Positions 9,690-20,250 of a stretch of DNA of 64,000 nucleotides are shown in pieces. Source of the stretch: Sialis fuliginosa (taxonomy: Eukaryota > Arthropoda > Insecta > Megaloptera > Sialidae); the NCBI GenBank assembly GCA_961205875.1, contig OY540817.1, forward strand, positions 5,243,001 to 5,307,000, written 5' to 3'. The notes below the pieces were generated by a model. The model worked only from the letters and a program-made list of their open reading frames with translations, made no database searches and was not told the origin of the DNA. Within the stretch, counting starts at the first letter, position 1. Every line of letters starts with the position of its first letter. A program made the position numbers and the translations under genes.

Positions 9690-11691
9690 GAATGTAAAAT
9701 TTTATCCTTCTATATGATTCGTTGTGTTTGAGTTACAGCGTCTACGGACAGACAGACATCATGCTGAAAATAGTGTCAGAAAAATGCGATTACAAATCTG
9801 TCTTTTAACAAATATACAAATCGAATAACACAAAACTGATTGCATGCTGTACATATATTTACTTTTGAAACTGGTTAAAATTTAACCAAATTATAAATGA
9901 AATTGACGTATCCCTTTTCAGTTAAATAAAATAAGATTAAAATTGTAATCCAGTTTAATCAGAATTATATTTTCCATTAATCTTAAAGTGTGATATTTTT
10001 TTTAAATATAAAAAGACATATTGACTTCTTGTCAACAATTCTATTCTATTTTTAGTGATGATCTTCTGTGGAAACGCCAAAGTTATCGTAACGAGATTAC
10101 CTCACATTATCAATGTCAGTATAGCTATAATAGAGGTAACTATATGACAGTGATGGCCAAACTTTTTTACTACCGAATAATTTATTTAAAAAAAAAGACA
10201 AAATTTACTCAGTTTAGAAGGATGGGGAGTATTCTTTTATTTAATACTTTTTATTTGAAGAAGTTTTTATGATTTTTTAACCTTTTTTTTATTTAAAAAA
10301 AAAATCGCATCGTAGAATTTTTTTGACGTAAAAACAAAAATATAGATTCAGATTAAAAGAAACTAGTTATTAAAAAAGAGTATAAAAACACAAATAAAAA
10401 TATCAAGATATTCTCCTTCTACCCCCCCCCCCCCCTTTAAACTGAGTAACGAGTAACTTTTGTTTGAAAAGTTTTTCTGTTAAACGCTTAATTTAAAAAA
10501 AAAAAAATTCGTGACGTCTATAGAATACGAAATATGTTTAAGAAAGTAAAATTTTATAATTTTTTTTAATTGAAGAGTTTGATGAAAATAATATATCCGT
10601 GTAATAAAGATTCAAAATATATACATTAAAATAAATTAATTGATAGTATTTATGTTGTGTTTTTACATTTTTTTTTTGCTTTAAAATTTATCTAGAATCG
10701 ACCATTTTTTCCCCAAAAATTTCGGATTTGATACATTTTACTAATACGTTGACTTCACTAACTATCGATTAAATCGAAAAAAAATTATTGTAAACTTTTT
10801 TTAAACTATTTAACAATTATTTTGATTAAAAATAAATATACGGAAAAAATCAACTATATAGTAACTATTTCATTTAAAATAACAACTATTTTTCCAATCT
10901 CTACTAATAATATAACATGAATATAAAACTATAAAAATGTTATTTATGTATTAATTCCTAAATATTAATTATATCAAATGTAAAGTTATAAGGGTAATCA
11001 AAAACATTTAAAAAAAATGGCGGGCAATAAGGGCCTAAATTGGTCGAAATTAGGCGATATCAGTTTTATTTTAATATTTTAGTAAATATATCTATAAGTA
11101 TTACAAGATACAATGTTCTTGATTTAATTTAATTATTAAATCCGTAACTTTTACATTTTTAATATAAATGTATATATTTCAAAGTTACTATAATACACAC
11201 CAGGTGGCGATTTAACCCTTTAACGAATAAACGTTTATACTTAGACAAATTTCAAGCATTAAAGATTAAGTTACATTTTGAGAGCTCCCTGCACAGAGGC
11301 AAATTAGCTGTCAGCAGTATAACAACTGTCTATCAATACGAAACAAATTGGGCTTATACAAATGTCAAATATGGTCCGTGTACAATAAACCGAATCGCTC
11401 GCGACCCAATCAGCGATAAAATTGACAGTTGGAGATATTCATTCAATCTGTTCCCACGTTTCAAACATTATATGTATGTCATTAACCAAACATCCGGACT
11501 TAAATTACTTGTACTTATTTTTGGTGCAACGTTTTTTCGTTGTTGTTTAAATTTTATTGGTGGACGATTTTTCATGCATTTCTTGAGGTTTAATATGGAT
11601 TTATTTATTTTATTTGTCAAATGAATCTATCGAGTTTATTATTATTGTGGATAAAATTATAAATATAGTTTAGTTTTTGCAGTTGTGATTA
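9690..11691. other. Long AT-rich stretch, no gene
   Basis: Very AT-rich, with homopolymer runs including a poly-C run of about 15 at 10423-10437. A CAGACAGACATCATGCTGAA block at 9749 also occurs in part near 44998 and looks like the tail of a dispersed retrotransposed repeat. The slightly GC-richer section at about 11280-11480 shows no identifiable coding. Nothing else can be supported. Confidence 0.5.
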
Positions 11692-12125
11692 ACCGACTTC
11701 AAAAAAGGAGGAGGTTCTCAATTCTACAATATACATTTTTTTATATATGTATATTCGTGCATAACACTGACAAATATGCACTGATTTGAACGATTTTTTG
11801 TTTGTTTGAAAGAGTATACTTTCGAGGTGGTCCCATATAAATTTTATCAGAATTTGACTATGGACTTTGAAGATACGCTACTCAAAAGGGAAAATTAAAA
11901 AAACTTTATAAGAAAAAATAAAACTGACTTAAAAACACCTTTAAAAATAGTGAAAAGTAAGTATATAATAATTAAATTTAACAGTTTTTGAAGTCGATAT
12001 CAAGCTATTAAAAAAAATTTCAGGAAAAAAAAATAAAACCGACTTCAAAAACTGTTGAATTTATTTATTATATATTTTTTATTATTATTTTTAGTTTTTT
12101 TTTAAATCGGTTTTACTTTTTTCTT
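11692..12125. mobile_element. GAAGTCGG repeat, copy 1
   Basis: Starts ACCGACTTCAAAAAAGGAGG, then GAGGTTCTCAATTCTAC, a TGAAAGAGTATACTTTCGAG block, GGTCCCATATAAATTTTATC, and ends in alternating ACCGACTTCAAAAACTGTT and GAAGTCG motifs. This dispersed repeat occurs eight times in the window (also 14885, 16915, 33572, 35365, 39008, 58050/58719 and 59832/60387). The motif at both ends is an inverted pair, consistent with a DNA transposon derivative. I do not know its superfamily. Confidence 0.8.
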
Positions 12126-12699
12126 GAAAAGTTTTTTTATAAATAATAAATAAATAAACAATGGCTTAAGATTTAAAAAAAATGTAAAACAGTTTAAGGG
12201 AAACAGATTCTTGCGATTTCAATTTTTTTTTAAATTAATTATTTTAGGATTGAGGGAGGAATATGTTATTAAGGAAGAAGTATGTATAAAACATTTTTTT
12301 ATTAAAAAAATATTTACGAGCCACCAAATTATAAAATACAATATTGTGTTCCATAAAAAAACAAAACCTAATTTTCAAAATTGTTTAAACAATAAATGTT
12401 TTTCACTAAAATGATAGACCTAAATATGTGAAGTAATTATTATTAATAATTTTTGTTTAGGTATATTTCTTACCTACCGGTTCAGAATAATAAAATAAAA
12501 ACGAAAAATAATCAAAAAATCAGGGTGTGATTTCACCATTTTAGAGTGAATTAACGCAGCAAAAAAAATGATGTTTCTTACCACAATCTTCTCTAACTAT
12601 TCCCAAAGTTTCATAATTTTTTGAATTTTCGGGCTCGAGATTTTCCCTTGTAAGTTTTTGTTAAATGAATTCCACACCTTTTTACATTAGGTGTAATAG
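12126..12699. other. AT-rich stretch, no gene
   Basis: No recognisable feature. Short open frames here are rich in Lys, Asn and Phe, as AT-rich DNA gives by chance. Confidence 0.5.
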
Positions 12700-12920
12700 A
12701 ACTGTGTTTCTGAACGAGACCCATAAGTGGTGTGTTTACGTTTTCGCGTGCCCGTAATTGGGCTCTGTCCGCCCGGTCTACCGGCGACTTCCGGTGCCTT
12801 GAGCCTCGCACCGGAAATCATTCATAAATCCCCGGGACTGGAATCGGTGTGCTCTCTCGACGATGAAAATGTAATTGCGTGTGTGTGTGTGTGGGTAGGT
12901 TGTAGATGCGTGCCCTGTTT
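12700..12920. other. GC-rich island with (GT)n run
   Basis: GC-rich for about 150 bp (GCCCGGTCTACCGGCGAC region), followed by a GT run at about 12878-12893. Both strands have short open frames across it, neither recognisable. It contains the near-palindromic CCGGTCTACCGG. Could be a promoter, enhancer or non-coding exon. No direct evidence. Confidence 0.4.
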
Positions 12921-13208
12921 TTGTTGTTATTATTTTTTAAATTGTTTTTAGCTTCCTGAATATGATTTTTAAATTTTTTCACCAAGCGTGAATAAGATTA
13001 ATTTTTTTTGGTTGAAGTGTCGTTTTTTTTTTTTTTGTTAATTTAATTTTGTATTTCCGGAAAAGGTTGTATTATAATATTTTGTATATTAATATACTTT
13101 TTATAACATGTCGTTAGCAAATCACAAACATACTCACTTCAATTTACTTGTATAATCAGGGCTGCTTAACAAGTTTGAGCCATTGGGCTACACATAATAT
13201 ATAATTAA

Positions 13209-14129
13209 CCCTCGTGTCACCAACCGGATACCCTGGTACCTATCGACGTATATTTTGTTGAATAATTTTTTTCCTAAAGAAAATTTGCAAAAATCCTCTT
13301 GGATCCCCACGGTTTGATCGATTTCCTATTGAAAAATGCACTAAAAAATTTATTTTATTTTATTTAACTAAGAAAATTTGAAATTTGAAAAAAAGTACAC
13401 ATATAGTGCATATTCATGCATATTTCATAAAATTAAAATATTTTTATAAAAAAAGGAGTTAGTAAATAATTATAAATAAATAAATTATAATAAATAATAT
13501 TTATTTTTAATTGTTTATTCATCAAAAATGAATGTAGTTAAAATAATTATTACATTTCTACATTTTTATGAGTATAAAAAAATACCATGTACAAACAAAC
13601 AATATACAATAATAAATGAAAATTATAAAATCAATTGCTTGTAATAATTGTTTTTTAGCAGTTAAATGAAAAAACTGAAATTAATCACTACATTCAAGGC
13701 ATTTAGTAACTTTGGCTTTTCACATTCAACTCAGCACTTCCTGGTCTTCCTCCGTTTACGAATAGGTTGCTTGCTGCAAATGTAGCATAATCCAACAACA
13801 ACTTTTCTACCAATGTTGTCACGTGCTTGATTATTAACAGTAACCTGGACTGTTACCGGTTTATTATAAACTAAACTGAAATGCTTTTCAAATGTAAAAA
13901 TTAAGAAATTCACGGTACAGCTGTCCGCGTTTCATACCTGACTTAGGATTATAAAGGCCATTATATATTATTCTATAATTGTATTTAGCTCGAAATATCT
14001 TCGTCAACAATAAATAAATCAATATTCATCCAATACATAGAATAATTTTCAGTTAGAGTAAAGTTTTACTTACAAATTCGTACATGGGTTGGTCAATAGT
14101 GTAAATTTATTTGGTTGGTTACACTAGGG
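13209..14129 (-). mobile_element. piggyBac-like element, decayed, TTAA-flanked
   Basis: The left end CCCTCGTGTCACCAACC and the complement of the right end, CCCTAGTGTAACCAACC, form a 17-bp terminal inverted repeat with two mismatches. TTAA lies immediately outside both (13205-13208 and 14130-14133), the piggyBac target. The 921-bp interior is AT-rich and keeps a broken transposase C-terminus on the minus strand (13681-13913), so the gene's 3' end points left. Most of the transposase, including the DDD catalytic core, has been lost. Confidence 0.88.
13681..13913 (-). pseudogene. piggyBac transposase cysteine-rich tail, broken
   Basis: On the minus strand a frame runs from about 13913 and includes C-x2-C, a basic stretch (KRRKTRK), then C followed by an in-frame TGA (13731-13733) where a second Cys would be expected. 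It continues V-E-C-E-K-P, and after a one-base shift reads K-C-L-E-C to a stop at 13681-13683. Paired cysteines around a basic linker at the extreme C-terminus are the zinc-binding tail of piggyBac-family transposases. A stop and a frameshift show it is dead. Its position beside the end of a TTAA-flanked element supports the call. Confidence 0.72.
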
Positions 14130-14311
14130 TTAATTAAATAACTTTCATTGCATTTTGAAACCAATCAGTAAAAAAATCTGGACAGATTTTGAAAAATAGA
14201 TGAAATATATGCGATTCAAGGAAAAGTAATTTCATTTATATCGGACGGAAGGACTGTTGACTTAAAAAAAAAATCAATTTTTGCATAACCGGAAAAATGT
14301 TTTATCCGTAT

Positions 14312-14597
14312 CTACTAATATTATAAATGTAAAAGTGTCTCTGTCTGTTATCTTTTCATGGCTAAACCGCTTAACCGATCTTGATGAAATTTGGCAGGGA
14401 GATAGCTTGCTTCCTGAGGAAAGACAATACATACTTTGTATCTCGAAAAATGTATTAGATAAAAAATGAGCGTGTGACATTTGTACGTGGGAGAAGTACA
14501 AATGCGAAACTAAAAACCTATTTTATCGACTATCATAACATAAATCTGTATTATCTAACTTGTATTCTACGCGAACGAAGTCGCGGGTAACAGCTAC
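14312..14597 (+). mobile_element. Helitron-like element, copy d
   Basis: Starts TACTAATATTATAAATGTAA, then GGCTAAACCGCTTAACCG, TGAAATTTGGCAGGGAGATAG and TTAGATAAAAAATGAG, and ends ACGCGAACGAAGTCGCGGGT followed by AACAGCTA. About 60 bp near the 3' end (around 14470-14560) differ from the other copies. It has no coding capacity. The GC-richer coding-like segment follows directly. Confidence 0.85.
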
Positions 14598-14607
14598 TTA
14601 TAGATGA

Positions 14608-14880
14608 ATCTATAATTTCGTCCACTTCTACCATTTATACCGATGTTTACCAAGTCGACACAGCTGCCTTTTTGCAGAAGCGTCATCAGGAGCTGTGTTT
14701 GTACAGAAGCCATCAGAGTATGAGGAGCTGATATCTTGTGGTATACTCGTTACGGCTCGCTCACACACAGATTGCCGGATGTGATGCCGGGCTGGACACG
14801 CTCTCTGGCCACGTGCGCGCTGCACCAGGTGATCGACGGACTCTTGCAGGAGCGCATCTTAAATATATCTATACTATACT
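14608..14880 (+). other. GC-rich coding-like segment, unidentified
   Basis: Plus-strand frame 14608-14784 (59 codons with its stop, no start assigned) contains a stretch including G-A-V-F-V-Q-K-P-S-E-Y-E-E-L-I that is unlike the Lys/Asn/Phe-rich chance frames elsewhere. It ends at TGA 14782-14784. An overlapping second plus frame then stays open to about 14880, with G-W-T-R-S-L-A. A pyrimidine run then CAG at about 14671-14677 resembles a splice acceptor. The minus strand is also open over much of the region (14628-14825), so the strand is not certain. It could be a captured exon fragment, a decayed gene piece or simply GC-rich non-coding DNA. Not identified. Confidence 0.3.
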
Positions 14881-14884
14881 TGTT

Positions 14885-15222
14885 TAAGAAAAAAATAAAA
14901 CCGACTTAAAAAAAAACTTTAAAACACTTTTTTCTTAAAAAGCTTAGCATCGACTTCAAAAACTGTTTTTAATTATTATATACTTTTCAGTGCTTTTAGT
15001 TTTGAAAAGTTTTTTTTATTTTTACTTTCTGAGTGGCATTTCATCGAAGTCCATGGTCAAATTCTGATAAAATTTATAAGAGATCACCTCGAGAGTATAC
15101 TCTTTCAAACATACAAAAATCATCCAAATCGATGCATATTTGCCGGAGTTATGTCTGAAAATATATAAAAAATAAATATTGTCGAATTGAGAACCTCCTC
15201 CTTTTTCGAAGTCGGTTTAAAA
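14885..15222. mobile_element. GAAGTCGG repeat, copy 2
   Basis: Starts AAGAAAAAAATAAAACCGACTT and ends GAACCTCCTCC then TTTTTCGAAGTCGG. It is in the opposite orientation to copy 1. It keeps the GAGAGTATACTCTTTCAAAC and TGGTCAAATTCTGATAAAAT blocks. Confidence 0.8.
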
Positions 15223-15768
15223 TGCATAGAAATTGTATCAACCAGTCATGTGTATAAATGTGTGTGTATGTTTTGTGGTTTGCTGTTAAGTGCATTTAAA
15301 GTTTCTACTAAATAGTTTTGGAAAAATAACATATGTGACATGATTTAAATAATTTAGGTAGTTGAGAAATTTTTCGTTCTATTAAAACTCATAGAAAGTT
15401 TCTAGTTTGTTTATAAAATATTATTATATGTATACTATACTGATCGAAGAACAATTGTAAATACAAAAGATTTAATCAAAATATTTAGTATCTACCTTCT
15501 TCATAAAAATATCATGAAAATGAAACAAATTAAAATTCTTTAGAATTAAAAACTTTTAGGTTTATATATTATTAATACGCGAACATCGAAAATTGTTGTA
15601 CGTTTTTTTAGTATTTATTATAAAAGGAGGTGAATGAAACTTATATCATTCAAAAGGTGCTGTGTCATAGATATATATACACAAAAATCACGTGTATATG
15701 TCGCCGTTAAGGTAGGTAAAATAAAGTTAACATTAACATGTATAGGCTATCGTGGCCGTTGTCCATAA

Positions 15769-15963
15769 GAGCTCACTTCTCGGGCTGTTGTCCACGTTGT
15801 CGTATTATGTTTATTGACGTTTCGACTCTCATGTCGGAGTCATCTTCAGAAGTGTTTCTGAAACTCAGTAACTCGAAAAAACTTCTGAAGATGATTTCGA
15901 CATGAGAGTCGAAACGTTAAGAAATATACGACAACGTGGACAACAGTCTGAAAAGTTAGCTCT
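15769..15963. mobile_element. Small hairpin MITE (~90-bp arms, almost no loop)
   Basis: The left arm (15769-15866) contains CTGTTGTCCACGTTGTCGTAT, GACGTTTCGACTCTCATGTC and ATCTTCAGAAGTG. The right arm (15873-15963) carries their complements in reverse order. Half-copies occur at 62287-62318 (CTGTTGTCCACGTTGTCGTA) and 63112-63225 (CTCTCATGTCGGAGAC), so this is a dispersed family. Transcription would give a hairpin RNA with arms of about 90 nt. Confidence 0.85.
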
Positions 15964-16761
15964 TAAAGTTAACATACACACATAATTTCCTCTTGCATTG
16001 TTAATCAGCATAGTAATACTCCTAGCGCCATAGTTTTGGGTTTCTGTCAAACGTAGATAATGCGTATAGAGATTGTGATTTTATTTGGAAATTTTTGTTG
16101 TAAAAGTAGGTTAGGTTTGGTTAGGTTCCTTGCCGAAGATGTGCACAAAAAAAATCTTGTTTGTATGTTGCTGTTAAGGTAGGTAAAATCATAAAAATTG
16201 TATAATTTATTTTCGGTTTTTATAAAAAAAGTTACGCCCCTGGCTTATACTTATTGTTATACATATTCTACATGTATTTAATGATGAAAAAGAAACGTTA
16301 GTTAAGAACAAGACAACATATGAATGAAATCAGTGGTGTGTGGAGAAGACGTCACTAACAGATAAAGACAGCATAATACTATAGCACACTACCTTATATC
16401 TTCCATTTTGTTTTAACAGTTACCCTTGTTGATGATTTTTGGCACGCGCTGAATAACATTAATGTAATGAAGATTTTATTTTAATTTGGCTCGTGCTAGG
16501 ATTGAACTGACTGAGTAAAGCATGCGGTACTTAAGTCTATAGCAAATAGAAAGATATGGATTAAATGTTATAATTGTGTATAGAAATACTTGTAACTAAT
16601 CCATTTTCAATCTGCTAGTTTTTTTTTTTTGTATAAACAATGTTATGAAATTTAATTATATTTGGCAACTAATTTACTTTTACTGTAGCTTATAATGGGT
16701 TTATATTAGCTTAGTTAACTTATAACAATGTGTGGTATTTTTTAAATTAGAAATAAGGGAA
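15964..16761. other. Unassigned AT-rich stretch
   Basis: No gene seen. The GTTAAGGTAGGTAAAAT motif near 16173 also occurs near 15704 on the other side of the hairpin MITE, suggesting an older duplicated repeat. Confidence 0.4.
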
Positions 16762-16850
16762 CTAAAGATACTCATAATAAGAGTTTTGTCAGCCCGAATC
16801 GATTTCTGATTGATTATATGTAATTAGTAACCAAGTTTCACTCACATACG
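16762..16850 (-). repeat. CTGTCAGAACTC-type dispersed repeat
   Basis: Contains AAGATACTCATAATAAGAG, then TGTCAGCCCGAATCGATTTC and AACCAAGTTTCACTCAC. The same blocks recur at 17325-17375, 23360-23425, 60763-60798 and 63810-63880. I cannot assign the family. Confidence 0.65.
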
Positions 16851-16914
16851 TATTTTATGATTCTATCAATAGTATCAATCAATATCATTAAAAATACTTC
16901 ATATTATGTTTACG

Positions 16915-17297
16915 ACTTAAAAAAACCCTAAAAATATTAAAAAGTATATAATAATTTTAATTTAACAGTTTCTGAAGTCGGTTTTATGTATTTCTTTCTT
17001 AAAAAGTTTTCTATTGGCGTGGCACCGACGTCAAAAACTGTTCACTGTAATTATTATGTATACTTTACAATATTTTTAGTGTTTTTTTAAGTCGGTTTAT
17101 TTTTTTTCTTATTTTTCTCTTTATCTTTGAAGTCCATGGTCAGATTCTCATAAAATTTATATGGGACCACCTCGGGAGTAAACTCTTTCAAACAAAAAAA
17201 GATCGTCTAAATCGGTGCATATTTTTCGGAGTTATGCTCGAACATACAAAAAAATATATATAATCGAATTGAGAACCTTTTTTTTTGAAGCTGGTTA
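16915..17297. mobile_element. GAAGTCGG repeat, copy 3
   Basis: Contains alternating GAAGTCGGTTTTAT and GACGTCAAAAACTGTT motifs, the TGGGACCACCTCGGGAGTA block and a terminal GAGAACC with TGAAGC. A fragment of the CTGTCAGAACTC repeat follows at 17325-17375. Confidence 0.75.
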
Positions 17298-17375
17298 AAA
17301 ATAATTTTTGGCTAAAAATGGCGACGCTGTCATAACTCTTACTGGAGTATCTCTAATGGAGACCTTCCTCTGCTA

Positions 17376-17999
17376 GTCTATGCGATCATAGAAAAGTAAA
17401 AACAAATAAGTATGCTCAACACTAGAACCATTTCTATAATTTTTACAGTTGAAAAAGTAGTAGTAAAAAAAATGCAAATGTTTTAAATAAAATAAATGCT
17501 TTTCCTAGAAAAGTAATAAAAATGAAAATGAAAAAATAGGTTTCTCATATCCAACCGGAAATGATAAAGTAAACAAATTGACATAGAAAAAGTAATAGCA
17601 AAATATTTCTTTGTTGGTGAGATTTTTAGTATCTACTTTTATAGTTTTTATGTTTCCATGTCCTTCTCGGTTGATCAAGTAGTCATTATTATAAATCTAA
17701 CGTCATCCAATAAAAACAAATAATATATCGTTAACGTTGTTTGACATAATTTATACATCCAGTGTTATAACTTTAATTTTCTTCATTTTTTGCGCAACAA
17801 GAAAAAAAATTAATAGCATTTTTTTATATTTCAATTCTTCAAGATTATCTATTTTCTTCTAACTATATATGCTCTTGATATGAATCTTGGTTTCTGGGTA
17901 TAAGTAGCGGCAATTTGATGATTTTATCGGCCAAAACGACGTGGTTTATACCTAGAAGCCATGGTTAGTTTTATTATAAATAGAAACTATCGGCTTAAG
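17376..17999. other. AT-rich stretch with a small hairpin
   Basis: No gene. At about 17885-17968 an imperfect inverted pair (GGTTTCTGGGTATAA and TTATACCTAGAAGCC) could fold into a short hairpin. Confidence 0.4.
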
Positions 18000-18356
18000 A
18001 AGTTATCTGCCACCGTAAAGGTCAGAATCGCTTATAACAGATTCTAAAATATTAAAACAAACATCATCGGTTATCTTTTTCTAGGGTGGAGCTAATATAG
18101 TTTCTTAATTTTAAATAAAAACACAAATATACGTCCGTTTCATTAACTTTATATCAAGTTTAACATATTTAAATGCTAAAATTCGGAATATCAAATATTT
18201 ATTACCAATATATGAGTATTATAAACGAAGAGTACTTCTTTATCTAACAAATGAGTTTCAAAATATCTGTCTTTGTTTGGAACATGGAAAAATGATTTAA
18301 ATATTATGATAATCAAATGGGAGGAGCTTACTTAGTTTCTGATAAGCGAATTTGAA
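18000..18356 (+). mobile_element. Dispersed repeat family 2, longest copy
   Basis: Carries CATCATCGGTTATCTTTTTC, TAGGGTGGAGCT, GATATTCCGAATTTTA in complement, AAAATATCTGTCTTTGTTTG and GGGAGGAGCTTACTTAG. Reverse-oriented related copies are at about 26395-26660 (right half) and 28840-28990 (left half), so 18000-18356 shows the fuller order. Non-coding; class unknown. Confidence 0.65.
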
Positions 18357-19262
18357 TTAAAACTGGTCGACCACTTTTGCACGCGACTCTACATAGTATA
18401 AGTTTATCATTTGAGGACTTACTCCTCACTTTTGTAGTCATATTATTGCCCAATAAGAATTTAACTAACAAGAAGTTGACTTTACTCCTTCCCTCTCCTC
18501 TTATTTATAAAATAGATCTTCTAGATTGTATGATTGTAAAAACTGGTATTTTTTTATAAATGAATCAAAAAGGAATATTATATTATTATATATGCCTACT
18601 TAATTTTTGAAATACTTTCTAGAACATTAGTATATTATTAATTAATTATTTAAATATGTAAATTGGTATGTTAAGTTATATTTTTATCGAGATAGGAGAT
18701 TATAAAAATTTAATACAAAACGGTACTTTTTTAATATACATATGTGTACCTACCTACATACTTATGAGTATTTATTTGTAGCGTAGATAATATATGGTGT
18801 TTATATGTATATTATCTACATTATTAAATATTCTTACCGGCTTTCACTCTACTAAAAATATCTAACATAAGTAAGATAAATATAAAATAAATAAAATGTT
18901 TTTCTCTTAAAACGTTCAATTCACAAATTGTTAAATATAGCAGGTATTCAATATTGTGGAATTTATGTTTATCATGTAATTGTGTAGGTAGCGTACTCTC
19001 TCTACCAATACATCTGTGTTTTTTCCTTTGTGTCATCGCGAATAAATCTCTGTACAGATATATCGCCGTGATTTTAATAATAATTTCAGAGCAATATGTT
19101 AGAAAAAGAGAAAATATTGCGTATTGAGTAAGCCCAATTTTTGTAAAAAACTAAAAGATTATTTTAAGAAGCTCCACTCAAAAATCTGAAATGATTCATT
19201 ATCTGTAAATATAGATATCGTCAAAATAAAATCAATAAATTTAACATTGGCGGTATATGAAT
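18357..19262. other. AT-rich stretch, no gene
   Basis: Only short chance open frames. ACATTAGTATATTATTAAT-type low-complexity sequence is frequent. Nothing else supportable. Confidence 0.5.
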
Positions 19263-19270
19263 GTTAAAAA

Positions 19271-19688
19271 CAGGGACTTGAACCTGAATCCGAACCCGAA
19301 CCGTAAACCCGAAAAACCTCGTATTTTTCATTAATCTGAACCTGAACCGAACCGCTATATTTCAAAGACAACGAACCTGAATCTGAACCCGAACCTTTTC
19401 ATGGATAACCGGTAACCATATATTTTTAATTTATTTTTTCCCCTTTTTTTAGCAATATTTTAATGACTATTAATGATTTTTTCTTCTTCAGAAAATATTT
19501 TATTTGTTAATTATTTTTTTTTAACAAAATAATTTTCTTTCAATTACAAACTTGAACTCGAACCCTAAAAAAGTAACAGTTTTTGAACCCAAATAGCTTG
19601 CAGTATGTTGAACCCAAACCCGAACCGAAATTTATGTTTGAATCCGAATCGAACCCGAACCATCAATAAATTCCGGTTCAAGTCCTTG
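19271..19688 (+). mobile_element. hAT-type element with repeat-filled interior, copy 1
   Basis: Bounded by CAGGGACTTGAACC on the left and GGTTCAAGTCCTTG on the right, a terminal inverted repeat. The flanking octamers GTTAAAAA and GTTATAAT agree at six of eight positions. The interior next to both ends is a degenerate series of hexamer-like units (GAACCT, GAACCC, GAACCG), as if the subterminal motif had been multiplied. The middle is AT-rich. A second, inverted copy with a perfect 8-bp duplication is at 58078-58710. Confidence 0.85.
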
Positions 19689-19698
19689 GTTATAATTA

Positions 19699-19870
19699 AT
19701 ACTAATATTTTAAATGTGAAAGTAACTCTGTCTATTTGTTACCTTTTCACGGCTAAACTGCTGAACCGATCTTGATGAAATTTGGCAGGGAGATAGCTTG
19801 TATCCTGAAGAAGACCATAGGCTACTTTGTATCCCGAAAATTGATTAGATAAAAAAAATACAAATGAAAA
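19699..19870 (+). mobile_element. Helitron-like element, copy e, 3' truncated
   Basis: Starts AATACTAATATTTTAAATGTG, with GGCTAAACTGCTGAACCGATC, AAATTTGGCAGGGAGATAGC and CCCGAAAATTGATTAGATAA. The usual 3' CG-rich pair and CTAG end are missing. It starts within about ten bases of the right end of the hAT element. Confidence 0.8.
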
Positions 19871-19926
19871 GTATTTTTCCTACAAAATTTCGGCATATCC
19901 GAGAATGGATATTTGTGAGACGCATT

Positions 19927-20250
19927 AAAAGATGATCCAATATTTCATAACATTGGGATGACGCACCAAATGAATGACAGCATCAAGTATAGCGACCTCG
20001 CCCGGTCGTACAACAATGGAATTACTCCACTTCCCCAATCGGTCCCGGCTTCCGGTCTATCTACAGTAGCCCATCCGGTTTTTATAGTATGTATCGGTAT
20101 TGTACCATCACCACGACTTTGATTGGTCTGCTGTAATAATTGCACGTACACCCACGGACCATACGTCACCTTGTAAATCTGTTCATTCTGATCTATACTG
20201 GTGATGTTATATTTTTTTTTGTATATGGAATGTTTTAGAAAATATTCGAA
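19927..20250 (-). pseudogene. Unidentified broken coding segment
   Basis: A minus-strand frame stays open for about 100 codons from near 20250 to a stop at 19945, in DNA where chance frames are short. Its composition is protein-like: Y-G-P-W-V-Y-V-Q-L-L-Q-Q near 20165-20130, then G-W-A-T-V-D-R-P-E-A-G-T-D-W-G. Near 19995 the coding look shifts to another frame (E-V-A-I-L-D-A-V-I-H, then R-H-P-N-V-M-K-Y-W) that runs to TAA at about 19927. That is best read as one frameshift. No start codon, splice site or family could be assigned. It could be a decayed transposon gene, a captured host exon or a gene relic. Confidence 0.45.
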
